Shown here piece by piece: positions 49,641-61,673 of a DNA stretch of 64,000 nucleotides. A program made the translations under genes and the position numbers. Each line of letters opens with the position of its first letter. The stretch's first letter is position 1. The notes under the pieces are model-generated. The model saw only the letters and a list, made by a program, of their open reading frames with translations, had not been told where the DNA came from and did no database searches. The stretch lies in contig JXTB01000469.1 of assembly GCA_002914805.1 (NCBI GenBank), forward strand, positions 212,384 through 276,383, read 5' to 3'. This DNA comes from Parasponia andersonii. Lineage: Eukaryota > Streptophyta > Magnoliopsida > Rosales > Cannabaceae.

Positions 49641-50080
49641 TAAGAGTGGTTTTAATCACTTTATTTTTAATATCACCCTTTATTTCAAATTTATCATGTC
49701 ATTAATACTCATTACATCATTTGTTATTACCAAAACAATGCATATAAATAAAAAGAAAATTCTTCTTTTGATACCCTCTACTAATATCTTCTCATTAGTC
49801 TTCCATTTTCTTCTAATTCGTACTAATGTGACTCTAATATTTGGAGATTTAAATTAATATACCCGACTCATGAGAGAGAACTTCCCACAACTTCAGTTTT
49901 TGTCATCTTTGGAATAAGGACACTGTCCACCTTCTTAGAAAGAGCTGCCATGATTTTATATTTGGCATTTTGTATGAGAGCATCAAATCTACAGTACACA
50001 TATTCTTACTAATTAGTTGTCATACCAATATTTAATTTGAAGCCGCCTTCTGAAAGGGGGAGACTAACGAGCCTCCTATC
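49641..50080. other. Gene-free spacer
   Basis: AT-rich DNA between the MITE upstream of NUP205 and the first solo LTR. Nothing recognised. Confidence 0.5.
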
Positions 50081-50085
50081 TTTAT

Positions 50086-53000
50086 TGTCACACCTTAGGA
50101 ATCTTTAGACTTGTAATATTAGTAGAATTATTATATATTTAGTGTCGAATTTTAGTAAGTTTATATTCGCAAATTCTTGAAATTATGTGCGTAGTATTAT
50201 TTTAATGTTAAATTTTATTACGTGAGAAAACCATAGTTAATCCTCATTTTAACTTAGAATTTTGAAGTTAGTTTTCCTTAATAATAAATTGATTTTACAA
50301 TAATTATATTATGCACATCAATATAACCTAATTAAAAATGTGACATGTTTATGTCACATTAAAATTGTTACATTTTATAACCTAAAGTTAATAGTTGCAC
50401 CAAAATAGTACCATGCCATAATTTGAATGGCTAAGATTTAAGTATATAAAGAATTAAGTAGACAAATCAATCTAATGGTAGAAAATAAGTTATAGAAAAA
50501 GATGAAAAGTAGTAAAGTTTTACCTTAGGAAAGTAATAACTTTAAATGAGTGGAATAGAAAAAGAAATAGATAAAATTAATGGGTAATTCAAAAAGTAGG
50601 AAAAAAGAAAAATCATAATGAAAATGTTCTTTGGAAATTAGTGGCTATAATTCAAAGTGGAAGATATAGACAAAACTAATTAGTAACTTTTGTCTCCAAA
50701 ATAATTCAAAAGGTATAAAAAAGATTAATATAGTGGAGGCTTTCTTTGAGAGCTAATGGTATTAGATTCCAAATAATTGAAAAAGAAGAAAAATTAGAGA
50801 CAAAAGTAGTGGATGAGTAAAAAATAAAGTAAAAGGTAAGGTAATAGAGTAGGAAAAGAAGATATATTGATAAATTGATAATAATGATGCTTGGATTATT
50901 TAATAGAATGTGAAAGTATGTATTATTAGATACCTTCTATGGATGGCCTATAAATAGATCATTCATTTGGCAATTCAAATCTATGCTTAACCTTTCAAAT
51001 TACTTAGCCAAAACTATCTTCATATTTCCAATTATTCTTTCTCAAAAAAAAAAAAACTCTTTCTACCTCACTTTCTTCCAAATTCACAAGAGATACAATA
51101 TTTTACCCATCGACTCTAGAAATTTAAAATTATAATTAAAAGAAGAGAACACTTAATTTTGTAGTGGAGACGTAAGAAAGAAGATCCAAACTTGGAAGGT
51201 ATTTATTCCCTCACCTTGCTTGTTATGTGTTTAAATAGATTATATAAAAGAATAAATAGATAATAATATATTTGACCTACTTTAGATGTTATATAATTTA
51301 TATTACATTGAGACTTATTTTGTTGATATCTTAAGCTTCTAAATATGAATACTTCATAATAATAATAATAATAGTAAAATCAAAATAACTAAACACAAAA
51401 AAGTGGAAGATTTTTTTTAATGTAAGACCCTAAAAACAATATGCATAAAAAGGAACTAAGCTTAATGATTTAGACTTAGATCCTTAAGAACAGATTTTTA
51501 CCCATTAAAAATACTTTCCAAAAATTAAAGATGTTTTCTCAAAAGTTGGAAGGACTAAAATGCAAAAAATTTGAGTATTTGGGTCAAAAGTGTAATTTTG
51601 ACAAAATATGGGTCAAATATATGAAAAAGTTATTTTAGGCAATTTTAAGACTATTTTAAAGTGTAAAAGTAAATAAAGGAAGAATCTTTAAAAAAAAAAA
51701 AGATATAACTCAATATTTACCATTAGAGGACATAAATGTTATAAATCTTAAGATTTTGGGTAAAAATGTAAATTATAAAACTTGAAATATTGGGTTAGAA
51801 ATTTAGTATAAAAATAAATAAAAAAAATTATTTTAGATCTCTAATTGGGATAAGAAAACATTTACTTAAATTTAAGACATGAAATCAATTATAGGAAATA
51901 AGTAATGTATACTTCTAATTATATTTTGCCTAAGTTTAGTGATAGGCCTAAATAACGCAATCAATACCAAATAATATTTAGTCAAAGCATGATTTTAGAT
52001 ATTAAATTTGTACATCCCTTAGTATGGTAGACTCAATTATTATATTATGACCCTTAATTACGAATAAAAAATTTAATCAAGAATAATTCAAAGTATTTAT
52101 TGAAAAGAAATATAATTAAGGAAACTTAATTAATTTAGGATGATATTAATCAAATCAACAACCAAATTATTGATAGATTAAAAAGATCACTTTGATCAAG
52201 GTTAAGGAGAATCAAATCTCATCCATCTAAATGAAAGTATAAATTAGTCAATGAATATAAATGTGAAGTTTTATGCTGGATCAAGATTGAGTCTTAAATA
52301 TTTTAAGTCCACTAAGTAATTAGAAGTTAAAAAAAATAGTATACGATCAGTTTAAATTTTCTATAACAAATAGAGTATGTATACGTCAGGATAAACTTCG
52401 ATCTAGACGTACGTAATTAAGGAGTAGAATTAGGACAATCATATTACGAGGTAAGTACAATTTCACCTATAGCATGGATGGTTGAAAATGTTTCATGTTT
52501 ACAATATGATATGTTTGAATTAATTTCATGTATTAACTTGCCTTTATATTATTATTGTATGACCTATGTATAATGTATGCTTATAAAGATACTTTTTCTA
52601 TGCTATAAAAAAAAATGATGTATGCTTACTTTACAATGTTATCATACTTCAACATACTTTAACAAAAGAAATACTATGATAGTTGAATTTTAATTTGGGT
52701 TCATTGAAGCGTACCCACTCATATTAAGAAAAGACTATATAAAATAAAAAATTTAAAGGTATCGTACCAACCTCCATTAAGTGAAGATATCCGAGGGAAA
52801 ATAAGACCGACTTCCCCCAAGCGAGGATTCTCGAGAAAAAGTATGTTAAGATTATAACCGTGGGTATTTTTAGTTAGGTCGCTCCCCTGATTTCCCATTC
52901 GGTAGTGCACTCTCGGTACGTACACTAGGGCCCATAAGAAAGATAAAAGACTTTACAATCAAGAATGAGATAAAATCATGATATCATATCTTATAACAAA

Positions 53001-53797
53001 GTGTAAAGTAATCATTTCATAAAACAACATAACTGAACTTTAAAAAAAAATATAGAATTGTTTGTTCATAAGAAAAAGAAAATGTTTTGTGAGAATTACA
53101 TTGTACTTATTGGGCAAAAGCTCACATTTTATGAATATCTATACTATAGGTACCAAATGAAAGAAACCTCTGATTTGATTGATGGGTTAGATGGAATTGA
53201 AATGGGGATGAATGCAAGGCACGGGCAATGGAATACCGTCATTAAAAATTACTTCCGCATATGTTTTTATTATGAGACAAATAATTTTAACTATGTACAC
53301 TTAATGTTATTTAAAAACGTACTTATCACATGGTATTTTATTTCATAATGCATGATTTAATCAAATTAAACTTGAAAATATATTTCGATTTAATAGAAGT
53401 TAAACAAATATTTTTTTAAGATCTAAAAGACAAAATGTTTTGATCTAAATAAATGCAAAACATAAGGGATTCTGTCAAAAAGACCTAAACTGTTTAAGGA
53501 GAGCTTGGGACTTAAGTGGTCCGTATGTGACCCCCCCTCCTCACTTGGGAGCCCTTTATGGTTGCGTATTATTTAAATCACTTTAATAAAAAATTTATAA
53601 TCAAATTTAAATAAAGGGTATTTAACCATTAAGAAGCATTTACTTGTCTTCAAAATTTAAGTAAATTGTTAGTTATGAATATAAATCTCTTAAAAATAAA
53701 TAAAAGCATAAAAAAATTGTCATGAATTTTCAGCATCTAAATTTTTTAAGCTAAGAAAGTAAATAGTTAATGGTCAGAAAAAAATCTGGTCGTTACA
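50086..53797 (+). mobile_element. Solo LTR 1 (3.7 kb), target duplication TTTAT
   Basis: The unit begins TGTCACACCTTAG and ends TGGTCGTTACA. The 5-mer TTTAT lies directly before it (50081-50085) and directly after it (53798-53802). The 5'-TG...CA-3' ends and 5-bp duplication are those of an LTR. A TATA-like CCTATAAATAG lies at about 50,949. There is no gag-pol ORF and no second LTR, so this is a solo LTR left by recombination. It is unusually long; long LTRs are typical of some plant Gypsy lineages. Short ORFs inside (52719-52925, 53058-53348) are not genes. Confidence 0.8.
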
Positions 53798-53802
53798 TTT
53801 AT

Positions 53803-54629
53803 ATATCCAATAAAGAACTATCATTATTGAAAGTATCTCACTTTTTTTAGTTTCATCAATGTAATTAGCGACCTAACTTATACTGACACCCAATGGTTTG
53901 ACCTTAGAGCCATAAACCCTCTCATTTGTTCTATTCTAGATATTCTATAGCAAACAGGATTAAATCAATAGGGAGTCAAATCCATTTTTAATATTCAGTT
54001 AACAAATACATTGTTTAATCTCATAGTATCATACTCGAAATTTCATTTTCTGGTATGTTAATTTTCATCCTCTATTTCTATATATAACCTAAAAATTGAT
54101 GTTGTATAATTTAGAGATAAATGGTATGTGCCTTATAATAGTTTATTTATAATCTATATCTATAACATAATTAAAAGAGTGGAAACTCATTCTTCAATAT
54201 TCATCAATCTATTTTATCTTTTCATATGCTGTTCATTTGTCCTTCTATTTTGTCTTCTTTCGATGTTTTTTTTCATTTAAATCCCATGTACCCTTTTGAG
54301 ACACTGACTCTAAAACTGGGAAGCTCCACGCTCAAAATCTTTTTTTTTCTTTCCCCTTTTCTAGACATCCTTCTTCTCTCTCTCTCTATCTCCATTGTCA
54401 AAACAACAAATTCTTTCTTCAAATTTACATCGCTAGGTTAATTATTAGTTTTTTGGGTTGAAATTAAAATAGCAAGAAGAGAAGAATAACATTTGGGGCA
54501 GGGATATCGACGATGAAGGGGAGGTTGCATATTAAATATATGTTGGTGGATGTATACGTTAATGATCACACGTGTAATTGCCGTATCTTTTCCTACTAGC
54601 AAGCTTCAATTTCTCTCATTCTCTCTCAA

Positions 54630-54660
<31 letters not shown>

Positions 54661-54790
54661 CTATACACACTTGACATGTAATAATTGAAGGGAGATTATT
54701 AATTTTGACCCTCTTTTAATACATGTGATGAAAAAATTAACAACATATAAACCATTTACAAAAATAAGACTTTTATTGTCATGTTATTTA
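53803..54790. other. Gene-free AT-rich region
   Basis: Includes a TCTCTC-rich tract and an (AT)n run (54,617-54,662). The 71-codon ORF at 54226-54441 is Ser/Phe/Leu-rich low-complexity sequence. No gene or defined repeat was recognised. Confidence 0.5.
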
Positions 54791-55140
54791 ATGAATATTT
54801 TGGAGTTCAAAAATTATCCATAACTCGACCCTAGTCGAAAATTTTCAACCAAGTTAAAATAAGTAAAAATGATAGAGGCGGCGCTAGGAAGACGACAGAC
54901 TCTATTCAATTAGGGTCGAAATTTTTTGACTACAGTCAAATGCTAGTCGATCTTCGACCCCAGTTGAATTGTTCAACTATAGTTGAATGGTGGATCAACC
55001 TTAGTTGAAAATGTTCAACCGAGGTTGAATTTTCTAGTCACTGATTGAAAAATGATCGGAACAACTAAGAGAAGTTGCCAAACAAGTTTGATCATGATCG
55101 AAATTTTTCGACCCTAGTCGAGCGAAGGTGACATCATTGG
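54790..55140. repeat. Dense GTCGA / TTCAAC palindromic motif cluster
   Basis: Over about 350 bp the words GTCGAA, TTCGAC, TTCAAC and GTTGAA recur many times in both orientations, for example GTTCAACTATAGTTGAA near 54,970 and GTTCAACCGAGGTTGAA near 55,010. A related cluster (GGTCGACCAACCTTGGTCGACC) lies near 59,055. The origin is not known. Confidence 0.6.
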
Positions 55141-55749
55141 GGTCAGGATTAGGATCGGGATCGGTGATGACATCTAAAGTAATTTGAAGTTTGATAAAGA
55201 AATAGGATATCCAAGTAATTTTGCATGTGTGACATAGCAATTAGGGTTAATTTTAAAAATATTAATGAGTGAGTCTTATTTTTCATCACAAAGATTTAGT
55301 AGACACCTTAGGTGTAAATTTCCCTAATTGAAGCAATATTATTATTGATTAGTTAGAAGTGCTAGCTATTTTTAGTCCAAGATTGACAACCCAAGAAATG
55401 AGTGAATTGGGTTTCATTTTAAGAAACTTTTTAACTATTCAAAACCATAGATCACTTTTTTAAAACTTTTTAGCTAAATCAATAATAATACCAAATATAT
55501 AGCAATAATAATAAGTGTATTAAATATACAAAATATCAAACACTCAATTAAATAGCTTGCAATAAAGTAAAGAGTGTAGAGATAGAGAAAGTGCAAACTC
55601 AAAGGTTCAATAAATACGATGGTTTGCCTATGTCTCCGGCTCTCGGCAACTTGCTTTGAGCTTTCCACTATCGGATCAAGATTATGGGCTTGACCGACTC
55701 TTTTACAAACGAAGTGAATTCTTCTTAGGCATATCCTAGCCTTTACAAT

Positions 55750-58544
55750 TGTGATGCCTAAGATTCTCACATACATAATAAGCCAATAATAAACATATTC
55801 ATATCGCATAATAGACATATCAAGCAATTAGTATCAATTTCATGGTAAATTACTCATTCTGATTGTTCAATGATCTATATTATTGTACTAATATTTGTGG
55901 AAGGGCTCCCATGCAGTGTAAAGGCTCAGTACCCTCAGAGAGAGAGAGAGAGCTTGGTGTGTGAAAGGGATAAAGAATACATTTATGAATAGTAATACTA
56001 TACGAACATGCATTAAAATCATATCTGTTGATAACTTGATCAAATAGTAGTTTTTCGGTAAAATAAATTTTTCACGCTTTTCGGAGCCAAATTGATTGCG
56101 CGTTTAAAATGTCAAATAGCTTTTATTTAATATGTAGGAACCATTTCTAGCAATTTCCAAAATGTTAGTTTCAGGTAAGCACAAGGTGGCAGTTATTGTA
56201 CTGAACTGTGTTTAATTACACTAAGCTAGCTTAGATTAAGCTTAATCGCGTAATGTCATCTTTGTGCACTCTAATAATTAGACATTGATACTTTGTTTGC
56301 ATTATTAATTAGAGTCTAATTGATATATTTTTATATTTAATGATTGGTTATGGGGCTAGGTTTCACTAGATTACAATAAGATTGGCCATATGGGATTATA
56401 GGTCATTATAGGTCAAAGTATGACTAGTTTTCACCTCTTAAGCTAGGTTTCACCATTTTGGTCTACACTTAGGTGTTTAGGATGGACCAGCAATGTGGTG
56501 AGTATGCTAAAGATGTTTTAGAGCTGGAAACATGGAAAGTAAGGTGCAAAATTCTCAAAATACTCCTTAGAACTTAAGTTATGTCATTTCTTAGTTATTA
56601 AGTATCACTTTTGGACCAAATCTGGTCACTTTCTTTTATTTTCTCTCTAGCTACGACCTGAAACTCTCCCACTCATTTTTAGACTTCTCTCAGCTCCCAT
56701 TAACCATTTCCAAGAGTTTCCAAGTGGTAGAACTCAATTTGGAGCTCAAGAAAGCAAGATAGGTCCAAACTAGTCAAGGTAATTCTACTAATTCTCCTTC
56801 CTAGGTTTTGTTTTATTATTTCAATTATCCACTTGATACCACTTAAATAATGATTCCTCCAGGTCCTCTTGAGTCCTAAGATCAATTTCTAAGCCATAGA
56901 AATCAGTTTTGTAGAAGAAGAAGGCAAGAGCTTCAACAAAGGTTCAAACTAGTCAAGGTGAGGTTTTTATGGAATTTGGAATTGGTAATTTATTTCTATT
57001 ACATTAGCCCTTAAATCAAAACTTTTATTTAATAAATAAAGGTCCTAGAAAACCTTATATATGGTTGGAAACATAGAATTTATGTGGAGGATTAAAGTTA
57101 GACTTAAATCTCCAAAATTTGCTATTTGTGGATTCAAGTGTTTTCATTGTTGGAATAAGTTGTCTACACTTGTAATTTGATTTCATTACTTGGAATGTGT
57201 AAGACATTGATCCTTTTATATAGATTACACCTATTTACTAGCTGGCTATGATGATATACAAGTGTAAAAGTGGTTTTAAACTTTGTTTAAACCGAAAAGA
57301 ATTCAAGTACACCTAGGTTGTTATAAATGATCCTCTTTGAGGTGTATATGTGAGAATTGGCTTGTGAATTATTATTGCAGATCTTAAACCATGATTTTAA
57401 TCATGTGGGAATGTCCTAAAAATAGGGGAGGTGCTGTCCAAATATTTTTAAAACCAAATAGTACTATTTAGAAGCAAATGGACTAGTTTTTATGAAAGTA
57501 TGTGCCATTTCGGTTCATTTTGTGATTAGATTTCCTGATTTTGTGAAAGTTATGATTTATGCTTGTGGTTACTTTCTTTAAGTATTTTACATTATAGTAA
57601 TCATTCTAATAATAAAATTGATATCAGATCTTCCACAAACTTTATCACTGAGGATACTGATCCTTTTCACTATCTTTCTGTCAGACATAAGATAAGTAAC
57701 GTTACATCTGCAATGTAAGAAATTCTTTATTTACTGTGAATGTAAAATATTTGGATATGTGTATGTACATATCTATTAGTTAGTCTTGCATGAGACATTA
57801 ACGCGTGGTGTATTTGTATTGCCCGACGAGTATTGGTGAATAAGGTGTGACAGGCCAGCGCCCAAATATGTGATATGGTTCCTTCGGGGACACTTTGGTT
57901 CCTTCGGAAACACTCTGGTCCTTTTAAGGACACTATAGTTTTTTCGGAAACACTCTGACGGCGGTATGGGGTGGACTTTGCTGTACACAGAGGGGATTTT
58001 TGGGGCTCGAGACCTGCATATAGCTCATGATATGTTATACGTTCTCTGAGTGGCTCAGCATACAATTCACGGTCTTATCAGACAATACAATATACACAGA
58101 AAATCCCAACCATATGACCATTTGTTTCATGTTATATGTACTCTGCATCTACATATGTTACTTACTGAGTTTTATACTCATTAATATTCTTACATTACAG
58201 AAGGTATAGAAGATATGTGAGTTAGAGGAAGAGCGCTGACTTTCTGATCGCGGCTTGTGTATATGAGCATTTTGACGCTGTGGTTTTCTAATAAAGGATT
58301 TTGTAATTATTGAGTGTGTATACATTATGTATATTTTTATGAGAAGTCCACAATATGAGTATGTATATACGTATAAATTAGACTATGTATAATTATGAGA
58401 GGAATTTCTCTTTTTCTCCCAGAAAGTTTAAAAAGTTTTAAATTTTCACTATTTTATCAGTTCTAAATCGAGTAGCGTCTCCCGATTTCACTAAATAATT
58501 ATGCAAATACCTTTACATACGTGTGTGGAATCGGGGATGTTACA
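55750..58544 (+). mobile_element. Solo LTR 2 (2.8 kb), target duplication ACAAT
   Basis: It begins TGTGATGCCTAAGATTC and ends CGGGGATGTTACA. ACAAT precedes it (55745-55749) and follows it (58545-58549). The first bases resemble solo LTR 1 (TGTCACACCTTAGGAATC) and both end GTTACA, so the two belong to related Gypsy-like families. No internal genes. ORFs at 57727-58065 reflect a short minisatellite and are not genes. Confidence 0.75.
57877..57956. repeat. 20-bp minisatellite, four units, inside solo LTR 2
   Basis: Units: GGTTCCTTCGGGGACACTTT, GGTTCCTTCGGAAACACTCT, GGTCCTTTTAAGGACACTAT and AGTTTTTTCGGAAACACTCT. Each is exactly 20 bp. Confidence 0.9.
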
Positions 58545-58859
58545 ACAATAGTCTTGACTCTGGTTCTATAATGCCTAACCTCGGATTGTTTTGACTCTGG
58601 TGGCAAGCTCACCTAAATCAGATTATTTATGAATCTGGTGGTAACCTCACCTCATACTCAATGGTTTTTCAATAAACTAGAGTGAATACTTACTCACAAA
58701 TTCTCTTTATAAAGTAATTAATATAATTTTGGCTTAAGAGATTTGAGAACAATGTACTATAAATGCTCTAAGATTAGCTCAATATGATTTGAAAGTATAA
58801 TTGATGTGAAAATAGGCTAAGACACTTTGAGAGTAGATGAATATCAATTTAAGTTCATG

Positions 58860-61670
58860 CTCTTATATTAAATATCATCAAATAAGGCTCTATAAATAGA
58901 TATCCAAGAAAACTAACATTTTATAGCTGTTATTAGCTTTCTGCCAAATGTTTGGTCAATCAAAATTAACGTTGGTCGACTAAAAATATAGCCGTTAAGT
59001 TTGACACATCAGTTTAGCTCTAACAGTTATTTCTGGCCACTAGTCTAAAAAGTGGTCGACCAACCTTGGTCGACCAAAATCATATTTTGGTCATATTTCA
59101 GATTTTGACAGGATTTTGGCATTTTTCAGATTTTAATAGCTTTTGGCAATTTTCAAAAACTGACTTCTAAACTTGTTTTAAACACTTTAAAAACATTAGA
59201 AATCAATTTGAAAAGAATATTTTGGCTATTGCAAACTTGTTTTAGTTTCACAAAGATATTTAACAATAATTTGGAAAGTGTTCATCCTAAAATACATTCT
59301 TGTTTGCAAATAGAAAATCTTCTTTTATCCTATTTCAAATAATCATGATTTCAAATATATTTACAACTTATTTAACCTTAAGAAATCATGTTTTCAAGAA
59401 TATATTTTCCCATTTAAAGAGATTATTATATATATTATTTTCAAACTTCTATGATAAAATAACCATTTTAAGCTCAAGATAGTTTAAAAACTCTTTTGAA
59501 AAGTATGAGCCAACGCAAAGAGAATTTATGTACAATGAACTAAATCAAATACAAGACTAAGTATAAATATACCCAATCTAGACACGATCTTGTATCTTGA
59601 TTGTTCATCATCAAGTTTGATTCTAATATGTCCATATGCATCCATCTTCAAGCTTGATTCCTTGATTAACTTGAGGGAGAACTTTAATACCATTTCACTA
59701 CATACTTAAGTTAAATCATTAGTACTAAATCAAATATTTATTATCTTCAAAATAAGAGTGAGTAAGATTGAAACCTTAATTTTCCAACAAAAGGTTGGAT
59801 TCAAATTTATGTCTTTTTTATTTTGAAGTTTGAATATCTTTTAAGCGATATTATTGTTTAAATTTTGTGTATTCTGCATTTTTCGTTGAAGCTTATTGTT
59901 GGCACCTCAGTCGGTGTTGCACTATTAATCAGTTATTTTTGTCAATTCTATTTTTGGTTTGAAGAATATGAAAACTTTTTTCCAATGCTTGAATTCTTGG
60001 ATATCATAGACTAGTGTTGAGAGAGAGGTTTTAGTATGAAAACTTATTTCCAATGCTAGAATTCTTGGATGCCATAGACTAGTATCCACGACTTCAAATG
60101 AGAAACTTATTGCCACTGTAATTTGTAGTAGAACACAATATGAGGAGCCTAATCAAGAACTCTAAGGAGAAAAGAGAGAAAGTTAAGAAAGTGCGAGAAA
60201 GAGAGCTATTGAACAATTTGAGGAAATTAACACAATTCCCCGTAGAGAAAGTTCAATTTCAAAGCCACCTATTAGAAGAAAGCTAAAGCTTGAAGACTTT
60301 GGAAAGGAATATTCTAGTCTACTACCATCCAAGCTTCAATCTTCAATAAGTGGACTAATTCCATCTTATTTTTCTCATTTCTCTTTTCACCACTTATAAA
60401 AAAGAGGTGTTGTTGTTAAGCTAAAATAACCGGAATTGCATGGGTTGTAATCAAGTAATAAAGTGAGAAGAGAGTTGTCGATCCTATGAGAAATTGGGTG
60501 TTAAATTGTTGCTAAGTATCAGAATTATCGTGTTCTAACTTTATCAAGGCAACTAAACTAAATAAATTTATAATTTAAATAAATTCAATATACAAATATA
60601 AATATAAAATTAAAATGTGAAGACTTCCATGCACAAATGTATTAGGGGATTGAATTCACTTAATTATCAACTATGTCTTTTAATAACTAATTGCATTCTA
60701 ATCAATTATTGCTAGTTTATAAGCCAAGAACCCAAAGATATTTTTACTTTCTTTTTCGAGTGTCGAGTAAAATCATTCCTAAATCTCAGTTTTAATATTT
60801 TTATTATGAACTTATAATTTAAGAATTCATTATGTTCAATGGTTCTTTGATCATTACTTCAAAGAAATTATAAGTTCTCTCAAATTCTATAAGTTCTAGG
60901 TTATACTATCCTATGGTTGTTTCTAAAATTTCCTTTCTCAAGTACAGAATTCTAGAAACCAAATCATCTAATTAGTAGCTAATTAGTTGAGAAGCATTAT
61001 ACACAGAATAACATAAATAACTCATAGAATAATATCAAAAAACATATTAAAAATCAAGTCATAGTGCCCCAGTCATATAACAATTAATTCAACATAAGAC
61101 AATATAACACTAGTATTAACAAAATTTCATATATCCGAATATAATTAATAATCAAGCGTAATAAAAAATTCAAATGGAACTAAGGTAAGAAAGAGGATGA
61201 GCAAAACTCTTTTGTGAAGGTAGAACTTTAAGCTTATATTCTTCAAGTAACTCTCTCAAGCTTCCTATCCAACTTTCTAGCTCCAAACTCTTCCTTCTCT
61301 ATAATTTTTGAACTCTCAAATTTGTGTTTTCTCTCTAACTCTCCACACTTAAAATGAATGCTTAAGGATATATTTAAGGGGCTCCAAGATGACCTAGATT
61401 AGGGAATATCAACTATTCGATCGGATAGTATCAAGAGCTAAGATTGGCCCAAAAATGTTAATAAAAACACAGTTCAGAACAAAGACAGTGCAACAGAGCT
61501 TTCTGGCAAGTGTCGTGGCACGCTTGACGGTATTTAAGACTTAACACTTAGGAGAAATCATATATATATATATATTGTATATATATATGGAAAACATACG
61601 ATCACATCATGAACGTAGCAGAAAAATTAACAGATTTATGTTTTAAAATTTTTATGAAAGCAATTTTCAT
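58860..61670. other. Gene-free repeat-derived region
   Basis: AT-rich with no convincing ORF. A two-copy 68-bp tandem repeat lies at 59,968-60,100 (ATGAAAACTT(T/A)TTTCCAATG). Around 60,430-60,530 the text TAATAAAGTGAGAAGAGAG and GTCGATCCTATGAG resembles retrotransposon leader sequence. An (AT)n run lies at 61,560-61,590. Confidence 0.4.
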
Positions 61671-61673
61671 AAC

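Larger units (their letters stand above)
55390..58860. mobile_element. Older repeat split by solo LTR 2
   Basis: The sequences on the two sides of the LTR at 55750-58544 appear to belong to one older repeat. Left-hand text contains CTCTCGGCAACTTGC and CTTAGGCATATCCTAGCC; right-hand text contains TAGTCTTGACTCTGG and ATGCCTAACCTCGG, as in LTR or leader regions of plant retrotransposons. No coding sequence survives. The identity is uncertain. Confidence 0.3.

Noticed and set aside
53058-53348. 96-codon plus-strand ORF
   Set aside because: It lies inside solo LTR 1, is AT-driven and has no recognisable domain.
50086-53797. Full-length retrotransposon with internal genes
   Set aside because: Neither strand has gag, protease, integrase or reverse-transcriptase sequence, and no second LTR lies between the target duplications.
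57727-58065. 112-codon minus-strand ORF
   Set aside because: It lies in solo LTR 2 and reads through the 20-bp minisatellite; no family is recognisable.
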